Positions 27,540-34,311 of a stretch of DNA of 64,000 bases are shown one piece after another (positions within the stretch are counted from its first letter, which is position 1; every line of letters starts with the position of its first letter). The notes below the pieces were generated by a model. The model was not told the DNA's origin, made no database searches, and saw only the letters and a program-made list of their open reading frames with translations. The DNA comes from Lachnospiraceae bacterium (GTDB lineage Bacteria > Bacillota > Clostridia > Lachnospirales > Lachnospiraceae). Location of the stretch: assembly GCA_030524635.1 (NCBI GenBank), contig JAUNGG010000002.1, positions 1-64,000 of the forward strand, in the 5' to 3' direction. The position numbers and the translations under genes are program-made.

Positions 27540-27655
27540 ATTATCTGTGGTATTTCATAAAAATTTTACAACCGGGACTGATAAAATGTGATACAATAAG
27601 AAAATGTACATGATATCAACGCACAGTCTTGAACATGAAAATGAGGTATTTCACA

Positions 27656-28342
27656 ATGTCATTGAAGGAAAATCTGAAGGCGGAAAGCCAAAGGGAAAAA
27701 GCAAAGTTAAAAAATATGTCGGGAAGGGACCGGATCTGGTATATCTGGGAATATTATAAACTGCATATGCTGGCTGCCGCCGCCATTCTGTTCATCCTGT
27801 ATATAATTGGAAACGTTATCTATAATTCCACCTTTGAAAACCGGCTGTCCTATATGGTCATCAACAACAGCAGCATGGAGCCTACGGACTTTGAGACCTT
27901 CAATCAGGAATTTAAGGATTACATGGGCTACGGCAAAAAGGATCGGGTAACAGCAGAAGGCTCTGTCTATATCCGCCACGATGGTAACAGCAGCGAGCTG
28001 GAGTATGCAAGCATGGCAAAGATCTCCGCGTTGGTTGCCAGCAATTCCCTGGATATGATGATCATGGATCAGGCAAATGCAGACCATTATAATCAGCTGG
28101 ATGCATTTGCCGACCTGGAGCAGCTCCTTCCTGAGGATCTCTGGCAGCAGGTAAAGGATTACGCTTACTATGCTCCTACCGAATCCGGAGAAGAAATTGC
28201 CTGCGCCATTGATATCAATCATACCTGCTTTCCGGAGCGGACCGGCGTATCCATCACTCCCTGTTATCTGGGTGTGGTAAAGAGCTCCAATCAAATCGAT
28301 ACTGTAATAGAGTGGATCCGGTTCCTTCTGAACAGTCAGTAA
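27656..28342 (+). CDS. Membrane-anchored extracytoplasmic protein of unknown function
   Basis: 228 residues from ATG 27656 (MSLKENLKAESQRE), chosen because GAGG lies 9 bases ahead; an earlier ATG has no SD. A basic cytoplasmic part of about 40 residues with IWYIWEYYKLHMLA, one membrane segment (AAAAILFILYIIGNVIY), and an outer domain of about 160 residues that looks like part of an alpha/beta substrate-binding fold (LDMMIMDQANADHYNQLDAF). An extended -10 (TGATACAAT) lies at about 27588-27596. The 3' end overlaps the convergent acetyltransferase gene by 89 bases. Confidence 0.7.
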   Translation: MSLKENLKAESQREKAKLKNMSGRDRIWYIWEYYKLHMLAAAAILFILYIIGNVIYNSTFENRLSYMVINNSSMEPTDFETFNQEFKDYMGYGKKDRVTAEGSVYIRHDGNSSELEYASMAKISALVASNSLDMMIMDQANADHYNQLDAFADLEQLLPEDLWQQVKDYAYYAPTESGEEIACAIDINHTCFPERTGVSITPCYLGVVKSSNQIDTVIEWIRFLLNSQ

Positions 28343-29135
28343 CACCGCATGCACCGTCGGACGCCTTCTCTTCTGTCAGCTGCCGGAATCCAAGCCTTTG
28401 AACCAGTTTCCGGGAGGGGAGATTCCCCTTCCGGATTTTTGCATATATGGAATGAATGGAATCTGCCAATGCCTCCTCCACATATTGGAGGATCGCCTGT
28501 ACCGCTTCCTGTCCATAGCCTCTGCGCTGGAAGGAAGGCCGGATCCAGTAGCCGATCTCTGCAGCTGCCGGAATCTCCATATCCCAGATTCCGGCGGCAC
28601 CGATCAGCCTGCCGCTGCCTTGCTGGATCACTGCCCAGATCCCGTATTCATAAAACGGATACTGATGCTCTAAATAAGCCAGAAATGACGGATAATTAGA
28701 AAATGCCTCCGGGCAGGTATCCCAGTGATTCATCTTGATTCCTTCCCTGCCCCTTTCCGCCTCTTCCTCAGCTTTCTTCATCGCTTCCTGAAGCCCATTC
28801 CGATCCTCCGTCTGGTTTTCCCCCACCATTTCCTGCAGTTCGCCCCAGTCCTCCGGTGCAAATTCCCGCAGGATCAGCCGTTTTGTTTCTGTGATCTTCC
28901 AGGGCATTCCCAGCTGGCGGCGCACGATCCGCTCCAGATACTCCTCTGTGATCTCCTCCTGGCAATCAATCAAATACGGAACTCCAAAAGGAGCACGTTC
29001 CGGATGACGGCTGTCCCATAAACCGAGAACGGCCCTCCCGGCTGCCTTCGCAGCCAGAAGAGCCTCCACCTGGTCAGAAACCATTACGGAATAGGTTCTG
29101 TTTTCTACTGTTATCTGTAATTCCTTTGTCATCAT
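28254..29135 (-). CDS. GNAT acetyltransferase with N-terminal extra domain
   Basis: 293 residues. Residues 80-275 are a RimJ/RimL-type GNAT domain: TKRLILREFAPEDW at its start, GRLIGAAGIWDME and the acetyl-CoA loop RPSFQRRGYGQEAV, then RKLVQRLGF. The first 75 residues (VLGLWDSRHPERAPFGVPYL, then EEYLERIVRRQLGMPWKI) form an additional small alpha/beta segment not part of GNAT. A 30-residue charged insertion (KKAEEEAERGREGIK) interrupts the early GNAT part. Substrate unknown. It follows the cyclophilin gene by only 7 bases and is probably cotranscribed. Confidence 0.8.
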   Translation of the reverse strand: MMTKELQITVENRTYSVMVSDQVEALLAAKAAGRAVLGLWDSRHPERAPFGVPYLIDCQEEITEEYLERIVRRQLGMPWKITETKRLILREFAPEDWGELQEMVGENQTEDRNGLQEAMKKAEEEAERGREGIKMNHWDTCPEAFSNYPSFLAYLEHQYPFYEYGIWAVIQQGSGRLIGAAGIWDMEIPAAAEIGYWIRPSFQRRGYGQEAVQAILQYVEEALADSIHSIYAKIRKGNLPSRKLVQRLGFRQLTEEKASDGACGVTDCSEGTGSTLLQYRFDWSSLPHPDNRE

Positions 29136-29142
29136 GTTCCAA

Positions 29143-29661
29143 TCAGCACTTCTCTGGCTCTGGATAAGTCTCGCCGAAGGTCTCTACGGTAACCTTTGCC
29201 ATCTTCTGAGGCTTCATCGGGCGGTCGCTGTAGTCAGTGCGGACTGCTGCGATCTTATTTACGGTATCCATACCCTCGATTACCTGGCCGAAAGCAGCAT
29301 AGGCACCGTCTAAATGAGGAGCTGCCTCATGCATGATGAAGAACTGAGAGCCAGCAGAGTTCGGGGACATGGCTCTTGCCATGGAAAGAGCGCCTGGTGT
29401 ATGACGAAGGTCGTTCTGGAAGCCATTCTGGTTAAACTCACCCTTGATGGAGTAGCCTGGACCACCCATTCCGTTTCCATCCGGGCATCCGCCCTGAATC
29501 ATAAATCCTGCAATCACGCGATGGAAAATTAATCCATCATAATAGCCCTTCTGAACCAGGCTGATAAAATTGTTGACCGTATTCGGTGCAACCTCCGGAT
29601 ACAGCTCTGCCTTGATCACATCGCCATTTTCCATTTCAAATGTAACAATTGGGTTTTTCAT
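29143..29661 (-). CDS. Cyclophilin-type peptidyl-prolyl cis-trans isomerase
   Basis: 172 residues, a compact cytoplasmic cyclophilin without signal peptide. Motifs: GLIFHRVIAGFMIQGGCPDG, GALSMARAMSPNSAGSQFFI and AYAAFGQVIEGMD; the catalytic Arg is in FHRV. Speeds proline isomerisation during folding. GGAGAT precedes the ATG and a near-consensus promoter lies at 29734-29762. Confidence 0.95.
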   Translation of the reverse strand: MKNPIVTFEMENGDVIKAELYPEVAPNTVNNFISLVQKGYYDGLIFHRVIAGFMIQGGCPDGNGMGGPGYSIKGEFNQNGFQNDLRHTPGALSMARAMSPNSAGSQFFIMHEAAPHLDGAYAAFGQVIEGMDTVNKIAAVRTDYSDRPMKPQKMAKVTVETFGETYPEPEKC

Positions 29662-29733
29662 TCTGTTATCTCCTTACCTCATCTCTATTTCTGAATCAGC
29701 AGCATTCCTGGTGCGATTCATAAGATACCGTCA

Positions 29734-29762
29734 ATTTTAACCATATTCATCAGGTCTGTCAA
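29734..29762 (-). promoter_or_regulatory. Promoter of the cyclophilin gene
   Basis: Minus strand: TTGACA (29762-29757), 17-base spacer, TAAAAT (29739-29734). Confidence 0.8.
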
Positions 29763-29896
29763 GATAACTCTGCTCCTCTTTGCCCGCCCTGGTGATCGTT
29801 GTTACGGTTCATGTGCGTTCACAGCAACCGATCATTCACAGATTTCATGGAACGCTCCATATGCCTCTGGTTTTCCCATCCATTCCGGTCCTGTTT

Positions 29897-30184
29897 CTAC
29901 GGAGAATTATCCTCCAGATCCGAAAAAATCACACAAAGATGGGGATTCTCCTCCTCCGCATCCTGAAATACACGCTTCACTCTGGAAAGGTATCTGGAAA
30001 GCTCTGTCTCTTCCTCCGGTTCAAAGAAGCCCACACAGGTATCCTCTGTCATGCCGGTCAGCATATCATACAGCGCATCCAGATTTTCTCCATAATAATC
30101 CGGGAAATCAAATTCCAGAGCAAGGTAACGCTGTACCTGTTCTTCCGTCTTTGGTACGTGAAGATTTAATAATATCTTTCTCAT
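29897..30184 (-). CDS. Barstar-family RNase inhibitor
   Basis: 95 residues. Matches barstar: LEFDFPDYYGENLDALYDML corresponds to the inhibitory helix and loop that plug the barnase active site, with the key acidic residues in the second half (ECEET-like FEPEEETELS and a C-terminal FSDLEDN). Cytoplasmic, no signal peptide. It follows the barnase-like gene by 28 bases and would protect the cell from that enzyme before or during export. Confidence 0.92.
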   Translation of the reverse strand: MRKILLNLHVPKTEEQVQRYLALEFDFPDYYGENLDALYDMLTGMTEDTCVGFFEPEEETELSRYLSRVKRVFQDAEEENPHLCVIFSDLEDNSP

Positions 30185-30212
30185 GCCGCTTCCCTGCCTT
30201 TCTCATCTGGTT

Positions 30213-30809
30213 TTAATATAGCTGTTCAAAGGTTTTATAATGGTCCTCTGTATAAAAGACCAGGCCATCATTGGAATAGATGATCCGCTTTGCACCCCGA
30301 TAGCCGCCTTCATAATCGATATCACACTCGAAATACGTTCTTCCCTTTTCATCTGGCAGCAGCCCCTCATAATTGCCGAAGCGGCTTCCGCCAATACTCA
30401 TTCCCGGTGCTGCATCCCACAGGTTTCCCTTTTTGCTGTCCCATCCAAGGGCCTCTGCCTCCTTCTTTGTAATATAGTTGTCCGGCAGATGTCCATAGGC
30501 GTGCAGATACAACGCCACCTCATCCCTGGATGTATAGCTGCCGGATTCTTCTATGTCCGCTGCTGGATCTGCTTTGGAATCCTGATCAGATGAAAATCCT
30601 GGTTCTGCCGCCTCTTCCTGCTGAAGTTCTCCTCCATCAGTCAGACTGTTCTGTCCGGAGTCAACACCAGCCAGGCCGTTTTGCTGGGATATACTGCCGG
30701 TCAAAGTGCTTTGCTCGGATACACTGCTGCCAGAACAGCCAGCTGCCAGGCTGATGACCAACAGTGTCATTAACAGCCACGCCGTCAGTTTTCTGATTCG
30801 ATCTTTCAT
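30213..30809 (-). CDS. Barnase-type ribonuclease carried on a lipoprotein
   Basis: 198 residues. Signal peptide with lipobox LAAGC (Cys25), so the mature protein should be lipid-anchored outside. Residues 26-90 are a polar Ser/Gln/Glu-rich spacer. Residues 94-198 are a complete barnase domain: DNYITKKEAEALGW, GNLWDAAPGMSIGG, and the catalytic set Glu161, Arg175 (with Arg171) and His190 in TEDHYKTF. It cuts single-stranded RNA. It is cotranscribed with the downstream barstar. Known barnases are mostly freely secreted; the lipid anchor is unusual. Confidence 0.92.
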   Translation of the reverse strand: MKDRIRKLTAWLLMTLLVISLAAGCSGSSVSEQSTLTGSISQQNGLAGVDSGQNSLTDGGELQQEEAAEPGFSSDQDSKADPAADIEESGSYTSRDEVALYLHAYGHLPDNYITKKEAEALGWDSKKGNLWDAAPGMSIGGSRFGNYEGLLPDEKGRTYFECDIDYEGGYRGAKRIIYSNDGLVFYTEDHYKTFEQLY

Positions 30810-30848
30810 AATCTGTATGCCTGCTTTCTCTCTTTTTCGTATAATGCG

Positions 30849-30877
30849 ATTATACCCAATCCGGTTTCATCCTACAA
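30849..30877 (-). promoter_or_regulatory. Promoter of the barnase-barstar pair
   Basis: Minus strand: TTGTAG (30877-30872), 17-base spacer, TATAAT (30854-30849). Confidence 0.7.
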
Positions 30878-30902
30878 GCTAAATTGTGATAATCTTAACA
30901 AC

Positions 30903-30946
30903 AAATAAATCCGCCCAGACATCAGCTAACTGACATCTGAACGGAT
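30903..30946 (-). terminator. Rho-independent terminator of cysK
   Basis: Minus strand stem of 17 pairs (30946-30930 with 30925-30909, four G-U), loop TTAG, followed by TTATTTGTT. Confidence 0.8.
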
Positions 30947-30982
30947 CATGAATAAACATACAACCATTAAGCATCTAATTCA

Positions 30983-31915
30983 TTAATTACCAGAAAACAA
31001 TGCTGTAGATAAATACCGGTCTCCTGTATCCGGAAGAAGGACTACAATCACCTTTCCGGCATTTTCCGGCCGTTTTGCAAGGACAGTAGCGGCATATAAT
31101 GCTGCTCCGGAAGAAATTCCTACCAGAACGCCTTCCTTTTTCGCAATGATTCGCCCTGTTTCGAAGGCATCTTCATTTTCCACCGGAATAATTTCATCGT
31201 AAATTCCGGTGTTCAGCGTATCTGGTACAAATCCGGCACCGATTCCCTGGATCTTATGCGGGCCAGCGGTTCCCTTGGAAAGAACTGGGGAGGTAGCTGG
31301 TTCTACTGCAACCACCTTTACATCAGGATTCTTGGACTTCAGATATTCGCCTACACCGGTCAGTGTTCCGCCGGTGCCAACGCCTGCCACAAAAATATCG
31401 ACCGTTCCATCGGTATCTTCCCAGATCTCGGGTCCGGTGGTTCTTCTGTGTGCTTCCGGATTAGCAGGATTTGTGAACTGACCTGGAATAAAGCTGCCTG
31501 GAATCTCCGCTGCCAGCTCCTGGGCTTTAGCAATTGCACCAGTCATTCCCTTCGCACCTTCCGTCAGCACTACTTCTGCCCCATATGCCTTCAGCAGGGT
31601 ACGGCGCTCTACACTCATGGTCTCCGGCATGGTGAGGATCATCCGATAGCCTCTGGAAGCTGCAACAGCAGCAAGGCCAATACCTGTATTTCCGCTGGTT
31701 GGCTCTATGATAACAGAATCAGGCTTTAATAAACCTCTGTTCTCTGCATCATCAATCATCGCCTTGGCAACCCGGTCCTTTACACTTCCTGCCGGATTCA
31801 GATATTCCAGCTTTGCCAGGATCTTTGCCGACACCTGCTTTTCTGCTTCATAATTTTTCAGCTCCAGAAGAGGGGTTCCTCCAACCAGATCGGTAACTGC
31901 TCCATATACTTTCAT
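30983..31915 (-). CDS. cysK: Cysteine synthase (O-acetylserine sulfhydrylase)
   Basis: 310 residues, PLP fold type II. Makes cysteine from O-acetylserine and sulfide. The PLP lysine is Lys46 in [11 protein letters not shown], the phosphate/substrate loop TSGNTG is at 73-78 and [10 protein letters not shown] near 180. Length and motifs fit CysK. AGGAGGAG precedes the ATG. It is a single-gene unit with a strong promoter and a CymR-like site, so sulfur-source control is likely. Confidence 0.96.
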   Translation of the reverse strand: MKVYGAVTDLVGGTPLLELKNYEAEKQVSAKILAKLEYLNPAGSVKDRVAKAMIDDAENRGLLKPDSVIIEPTSGNTGIGLAAVAASRGYRMILTMPETMSVERRTLLKAYGAEVVLTEGAKGMTGAIAKAQELAAEIPGSFIPGQFTNPANPEAHRRTTGPEIWEDTDGTVDIFVAGVGTGGTLTGVGEYLKSKNPDVKVVAVEPATSPVLSKGTAGPHKIQGIGAGFVPDTLNTGIYDEIIPVENEDAFETGRIIAKKEGVLVGISSGAALYAATVLAKRPENAGKVIVVLLPDTGDRYLSTALFSGN

Positions 31916-31935
31916 AATTCTCCTCCTATTCCCTA

Positions 31936-31988
31936 AATTCCTATTGGGTTTATAGGTTTATAATAGCACTGCTGACCGGATCTGTCAA
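31936..31988 (-). promoter_or_regulatory. cysK promoter with Rrf2/CymR-like operator
   Basis: Minus strand promoter: TTGACA (31988-31983), 17-base spacer, TATTAT (31965-31960). Immediately downstream, at 31936-31960, lies AATTCCTATTGGGTTTATAG with inverted CCTAT/ATAGG 7 bases apart, resembling the sites of CymR-type Rrf2 regulators of cysteine metabolism. Binding there would block transcription start. Confidence 0.65.
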
Positions 31989-32358
31989 TCTCTTTTTGAT
32001 GGATTGTATATTCGGCAATCAAACCGGTTGTCCTGACATGTTCATATTTTGTTCAAAAATCATTAAAAATTCTTTTACACCCACAACATGATTTCTTCAC
32101 GATTTATGGATATACTTTAACCATAACAAACAGAGATACACAAAACAAAATACAAAACATTCTCTTTTGTTATCGCCATTGCTTACAAGATTTTTTTCAT
32201 AATACTCGGGCTGGTTAGCAATAACCAGCTCTCCTCCCTTTTTCTAATACGAAAGGAGCTCTCCGCTGCGGAGGGCTCCTTGCTTTGTTGCATGTAACGG
32301 TTTCATATCTTCACAGTTACGAGCAAAAATTTCTGATTGTATTTCGAAGCCTTACTGC
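31989..32358. other. Gene-free stretch with hairpins, possible small RNA
   Basis: No supported reading frame. Features seen: TATACT at about 32111-32116 (possible plus-strand -10), GCTGGTTA/TAACCAGC hairpin near 32210-32232, and a 13-pair hairpin AAGGAGC..GCTCCTT at about 32254-32284 followed on the plus strand by TGCTTTGTTG. This could be a short plus-strand RNA with its terminator, or the terminator of the lipoprotein gene read from the other side. Confidence 0.35.
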
Positions 32359-33264
32359 TTACTGGTAATCCACATCTTCTGCTACTGCGCTCTGCTTTGT
32401 CAAGCTTCCGCCATAAGTGATCTCCAGCTCATCTCCAATCTCAAAGGTTTCCATATCCACACTGTCGTCAAGGGCAAAGGTAAAAGAGCTGCCGTCTGCA
32501 GCCTGAATGGTAACGGCAGAATCGGAATAGGATACTAAAGTGCCAAGCAGGGCGTTGTAGGTGGCCTCCGCATCTCCTGATCCTTCCTCTGTGATCACAC
32601 GCAGGGCAACTCCCTGATCCAGGCTTCCCAGGTACGTGATCTCCACATTCTCCCCTACCATGATCCCCTTGTCCCCTGTTACCTTCTGAGCGATCATGGT
32701 AGAGAAGGTGTAGGATTTTCCGCTGGCAGCTTCAATCACAATGGAGTTCATGGACGCATCCTTGATCACACCGGCAATCACCGGATCCATATCTCCCTCG
32801 ATGGCTGCCGATGTGAGGATATCGTAGGATTCTGCCTGCTTTACCTCCCCGCCGTCATCCAGAAAAATCACCTGGATCTCATCACCTTCTCCAACCTCCA
32901 GGCTGCTCCTCGTCTCCGCATCCTTTAAATCCACCTGATATTCCAGGTCATCATGACCGCTGATGGTGATCACCGTTTTATCTACCTTTTCAACCTGTCC
33001 TGTTACGATCTTCTTCTCTGCCTCGGTTTCTGCAGCTGTTTCCTTGGCATTTTCGCCTGCTTCTTCGTTTCCTTCTTCACCGCTTTCCTTTTTGCTGTTT
33101 TCCTCTTTCCCAGTCCCTTCTGCCTTTGCAGGATCCTCTGGAGCTGGCTTGGCTTCTGCTGTCACTGTGGTGTCAGCAGCTGAGCTTTCTGCCGTTTTTG
33201 AGGAACATGCCGTAATTCCCAGAGCCAAACAGCATACTGCTGCAATCAGATACTTTCTTTTCAT
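32359..33264 (-). CDS. Lipoprotein with three beta-rich repeats
   Basis: 301 residues. Signal peptide with lipobox GITAC (Cys20). Residues 21-83 are a Glu/Ala/Lys-rich spacer. The remainder is three related units of about 65 residues, each running hydrophobic strand, turn, VTI/IVI strand, then a GDEIQV/GENVEITYLGSL/GDELEITYGGSL block (at about 85-150, 163-232 and 238-300). The units resemble small OB- or beta-barrel modules. Function unknown; an extracellular binding role is likely. It has its own promoter. Confidence 0.75.
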   Translation of the reverse strand: MKRKYLIAAVCCLALGITACSSKTAESSAADTTVTAEAKPAPEDPAKAEGTGKEENSKKESGEEGNEEAGENAKETAAETEAEKKIVTGQVEKVDKTVITISGHDDLEYQVDLKDAETRSSLEVGEGDEIQVIFLDDGGEVKQAESYDILTSAAIEGDMDPVIAGVIKDASMNSIVIEAASGKSYTFSTMIAQKVTGDKGIMVGENVEITYLGSLDQGVALRVITEEGSGDAEATYNALLGTLVSYSDSAVTIQAADGSSFTFALDDSVDMETFEIGDELEITYGGSLTKQSAVAEDVDYQ

Positions 33265-33318
33265 AGATCAAACACTCCTCACATTCAATTTTGCCTGCGT
33301 TTTCATTGCTGCCAGAGT

Positions 33319-33348
33319 ATTCTACTATATAAAGATTAAGAAAACCAA
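33319..33348 (-). promoter_or_regulatory. Promoter of the repeat lipoprotein gene
   Basis: Minus strand: TTGGTT (33348-33343), 18-base spacer, TAGAAT (33324-33319). Confidence 0.5.
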
Positions 33349-33363
33349 AGTATTTTTATTAAT

Positions 33364-34221
33364 TTACTTTGAAAAATTACAAGACTGCTGCTTTCCCAGC
33401 TTTCCAATGGTTCGGGTCACCAGTTCTTTAAAAAGGGGCGCTACCCGGTCTGCCGTTTCCTGAACCTCCTTGTGGCTCAGCGGCTGATCCGTCATTCCGC
33501 AGGCCAGATTGGAGATGCAGGAAATTCCACATATCTGATAGCCCATATGATTCGCTGCCACTGCCTCACAGGCTGTGCTCATCCCTACTGCATCTGCTCC
33601 CAGCGCACGGCACATCCGCACCTCTGCCGGACTTTCGTAGGCAGGCCCGGTCAGCTGCAGGTAGACGCCCTCCTGGATCCGAAGTCCCATCTCTGCTGCA
33701 CTGTCCCGGATCAGCTGCTTAAGTTCTTCATCATAGATATGGCTCATATCTGCAAATCTGGGCCCCAGCTCCTCCGAATTCGGCCCAATCAAAGGAGACG
33801 GCACAAAGCAGGAAATCTGGTCCTTGATCAGCATAAAATCACCGGCAGAGAAACTGGCATTTACCCCTCCGGCGGCATTGGTCAAAAATAAGATCCTAGC
33901 CCCCATCAGCCTCATCAAGCGGGTGGGCAGCACCACATCGGACATAGGATAACCCTCATAGTAGTGGACCCGCCCTTGCATCATAACTACCGGTACGCCG
34001 GCTACATGGGTAAAGATAAAACGCCCCCTATGCCCCTGAACGGTAGACACCGGAAATCCCTCGATCTCATGATAATCAATCGTTCCCTCCTGGGGAAAAC
34101 CGTCTGCATAATCCCCCAGGCCAGAGCCTAAGATCAGTGCCACCTCCGGCACAAATGGGATCTTTTCCTTAATGCTTTCATAACATCGATTCAGTTTCTC
34201 GTATACTGGATTCACATTCAT
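33364..34221 (-). CDS. punA: Purine nucleoside phosphorylase (trimeric type)
   Basis: 285 residues. Splits inosine/guanosine with phosphate. Motifs of the trimeric PNP/MTAP family: ILGSGLGDYAD with the phosphate-site glycine loop, GHRGRFIFTHVAGVPVVMMQGR, HYYEGYPMSDV, LTNAAGGVN, and GADAVGMSTACEAVAANHMG with the base-binding residues. Length fits. It carries its own promoter at 34264-34292. Confidence 0.94.
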   Translation of the reverse strand: MNVNPVYEKLNRCYESIKEKIPFVPEVALILGSGLGDYADGFPQEGTIDYHEIEGFPVSTVQGHRGRFIFTHVAGVPVVMMQGRVHYYEGYPMSDVVLPTRLMRLMGARILFLTNAAGGVNASFSAGDFMLIKDQISCFVPSPLIGPNSEELGPRFADMSHIYDEELKQLIRDSAAEMGLRIQEGVYLQLTGPAYESPAEVRMCRALGADAVGMSTACEAVAANHMGYQICGISCISNLACGMTDQPLSHKEVQETADRVAPLFKELVTRTIGKLGKQQSCNFSK

Positions 34222-34263
34222 GATATTCCCTCCTGTATTATTATCCTACATGCTGATATCTTG

Positions 34264-34292
34264 ATTATACCCAGTTACGGCTGGAAATTCAA
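34264..34292 (-). promoter_or_regulatory. Promoter of the PNP gene
   Basis: Minus strand: TTGAAT (34292-34287), 17-base spacer, TATAAT (34269-34264). It overlaps the space after the large surface-protein gene. Confidence 0.75.
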
Positions 34293-34311
34293 TCCAATTT
34301 CTTCCGCTCTC

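Noticed and set aside
32200-32300. T-box or other known riboswitch in the cysK-lipoprotein spacer
   Set aside because: Hairpins are present but no T-box GGGTGG-type core and no downstream gene in the right place.
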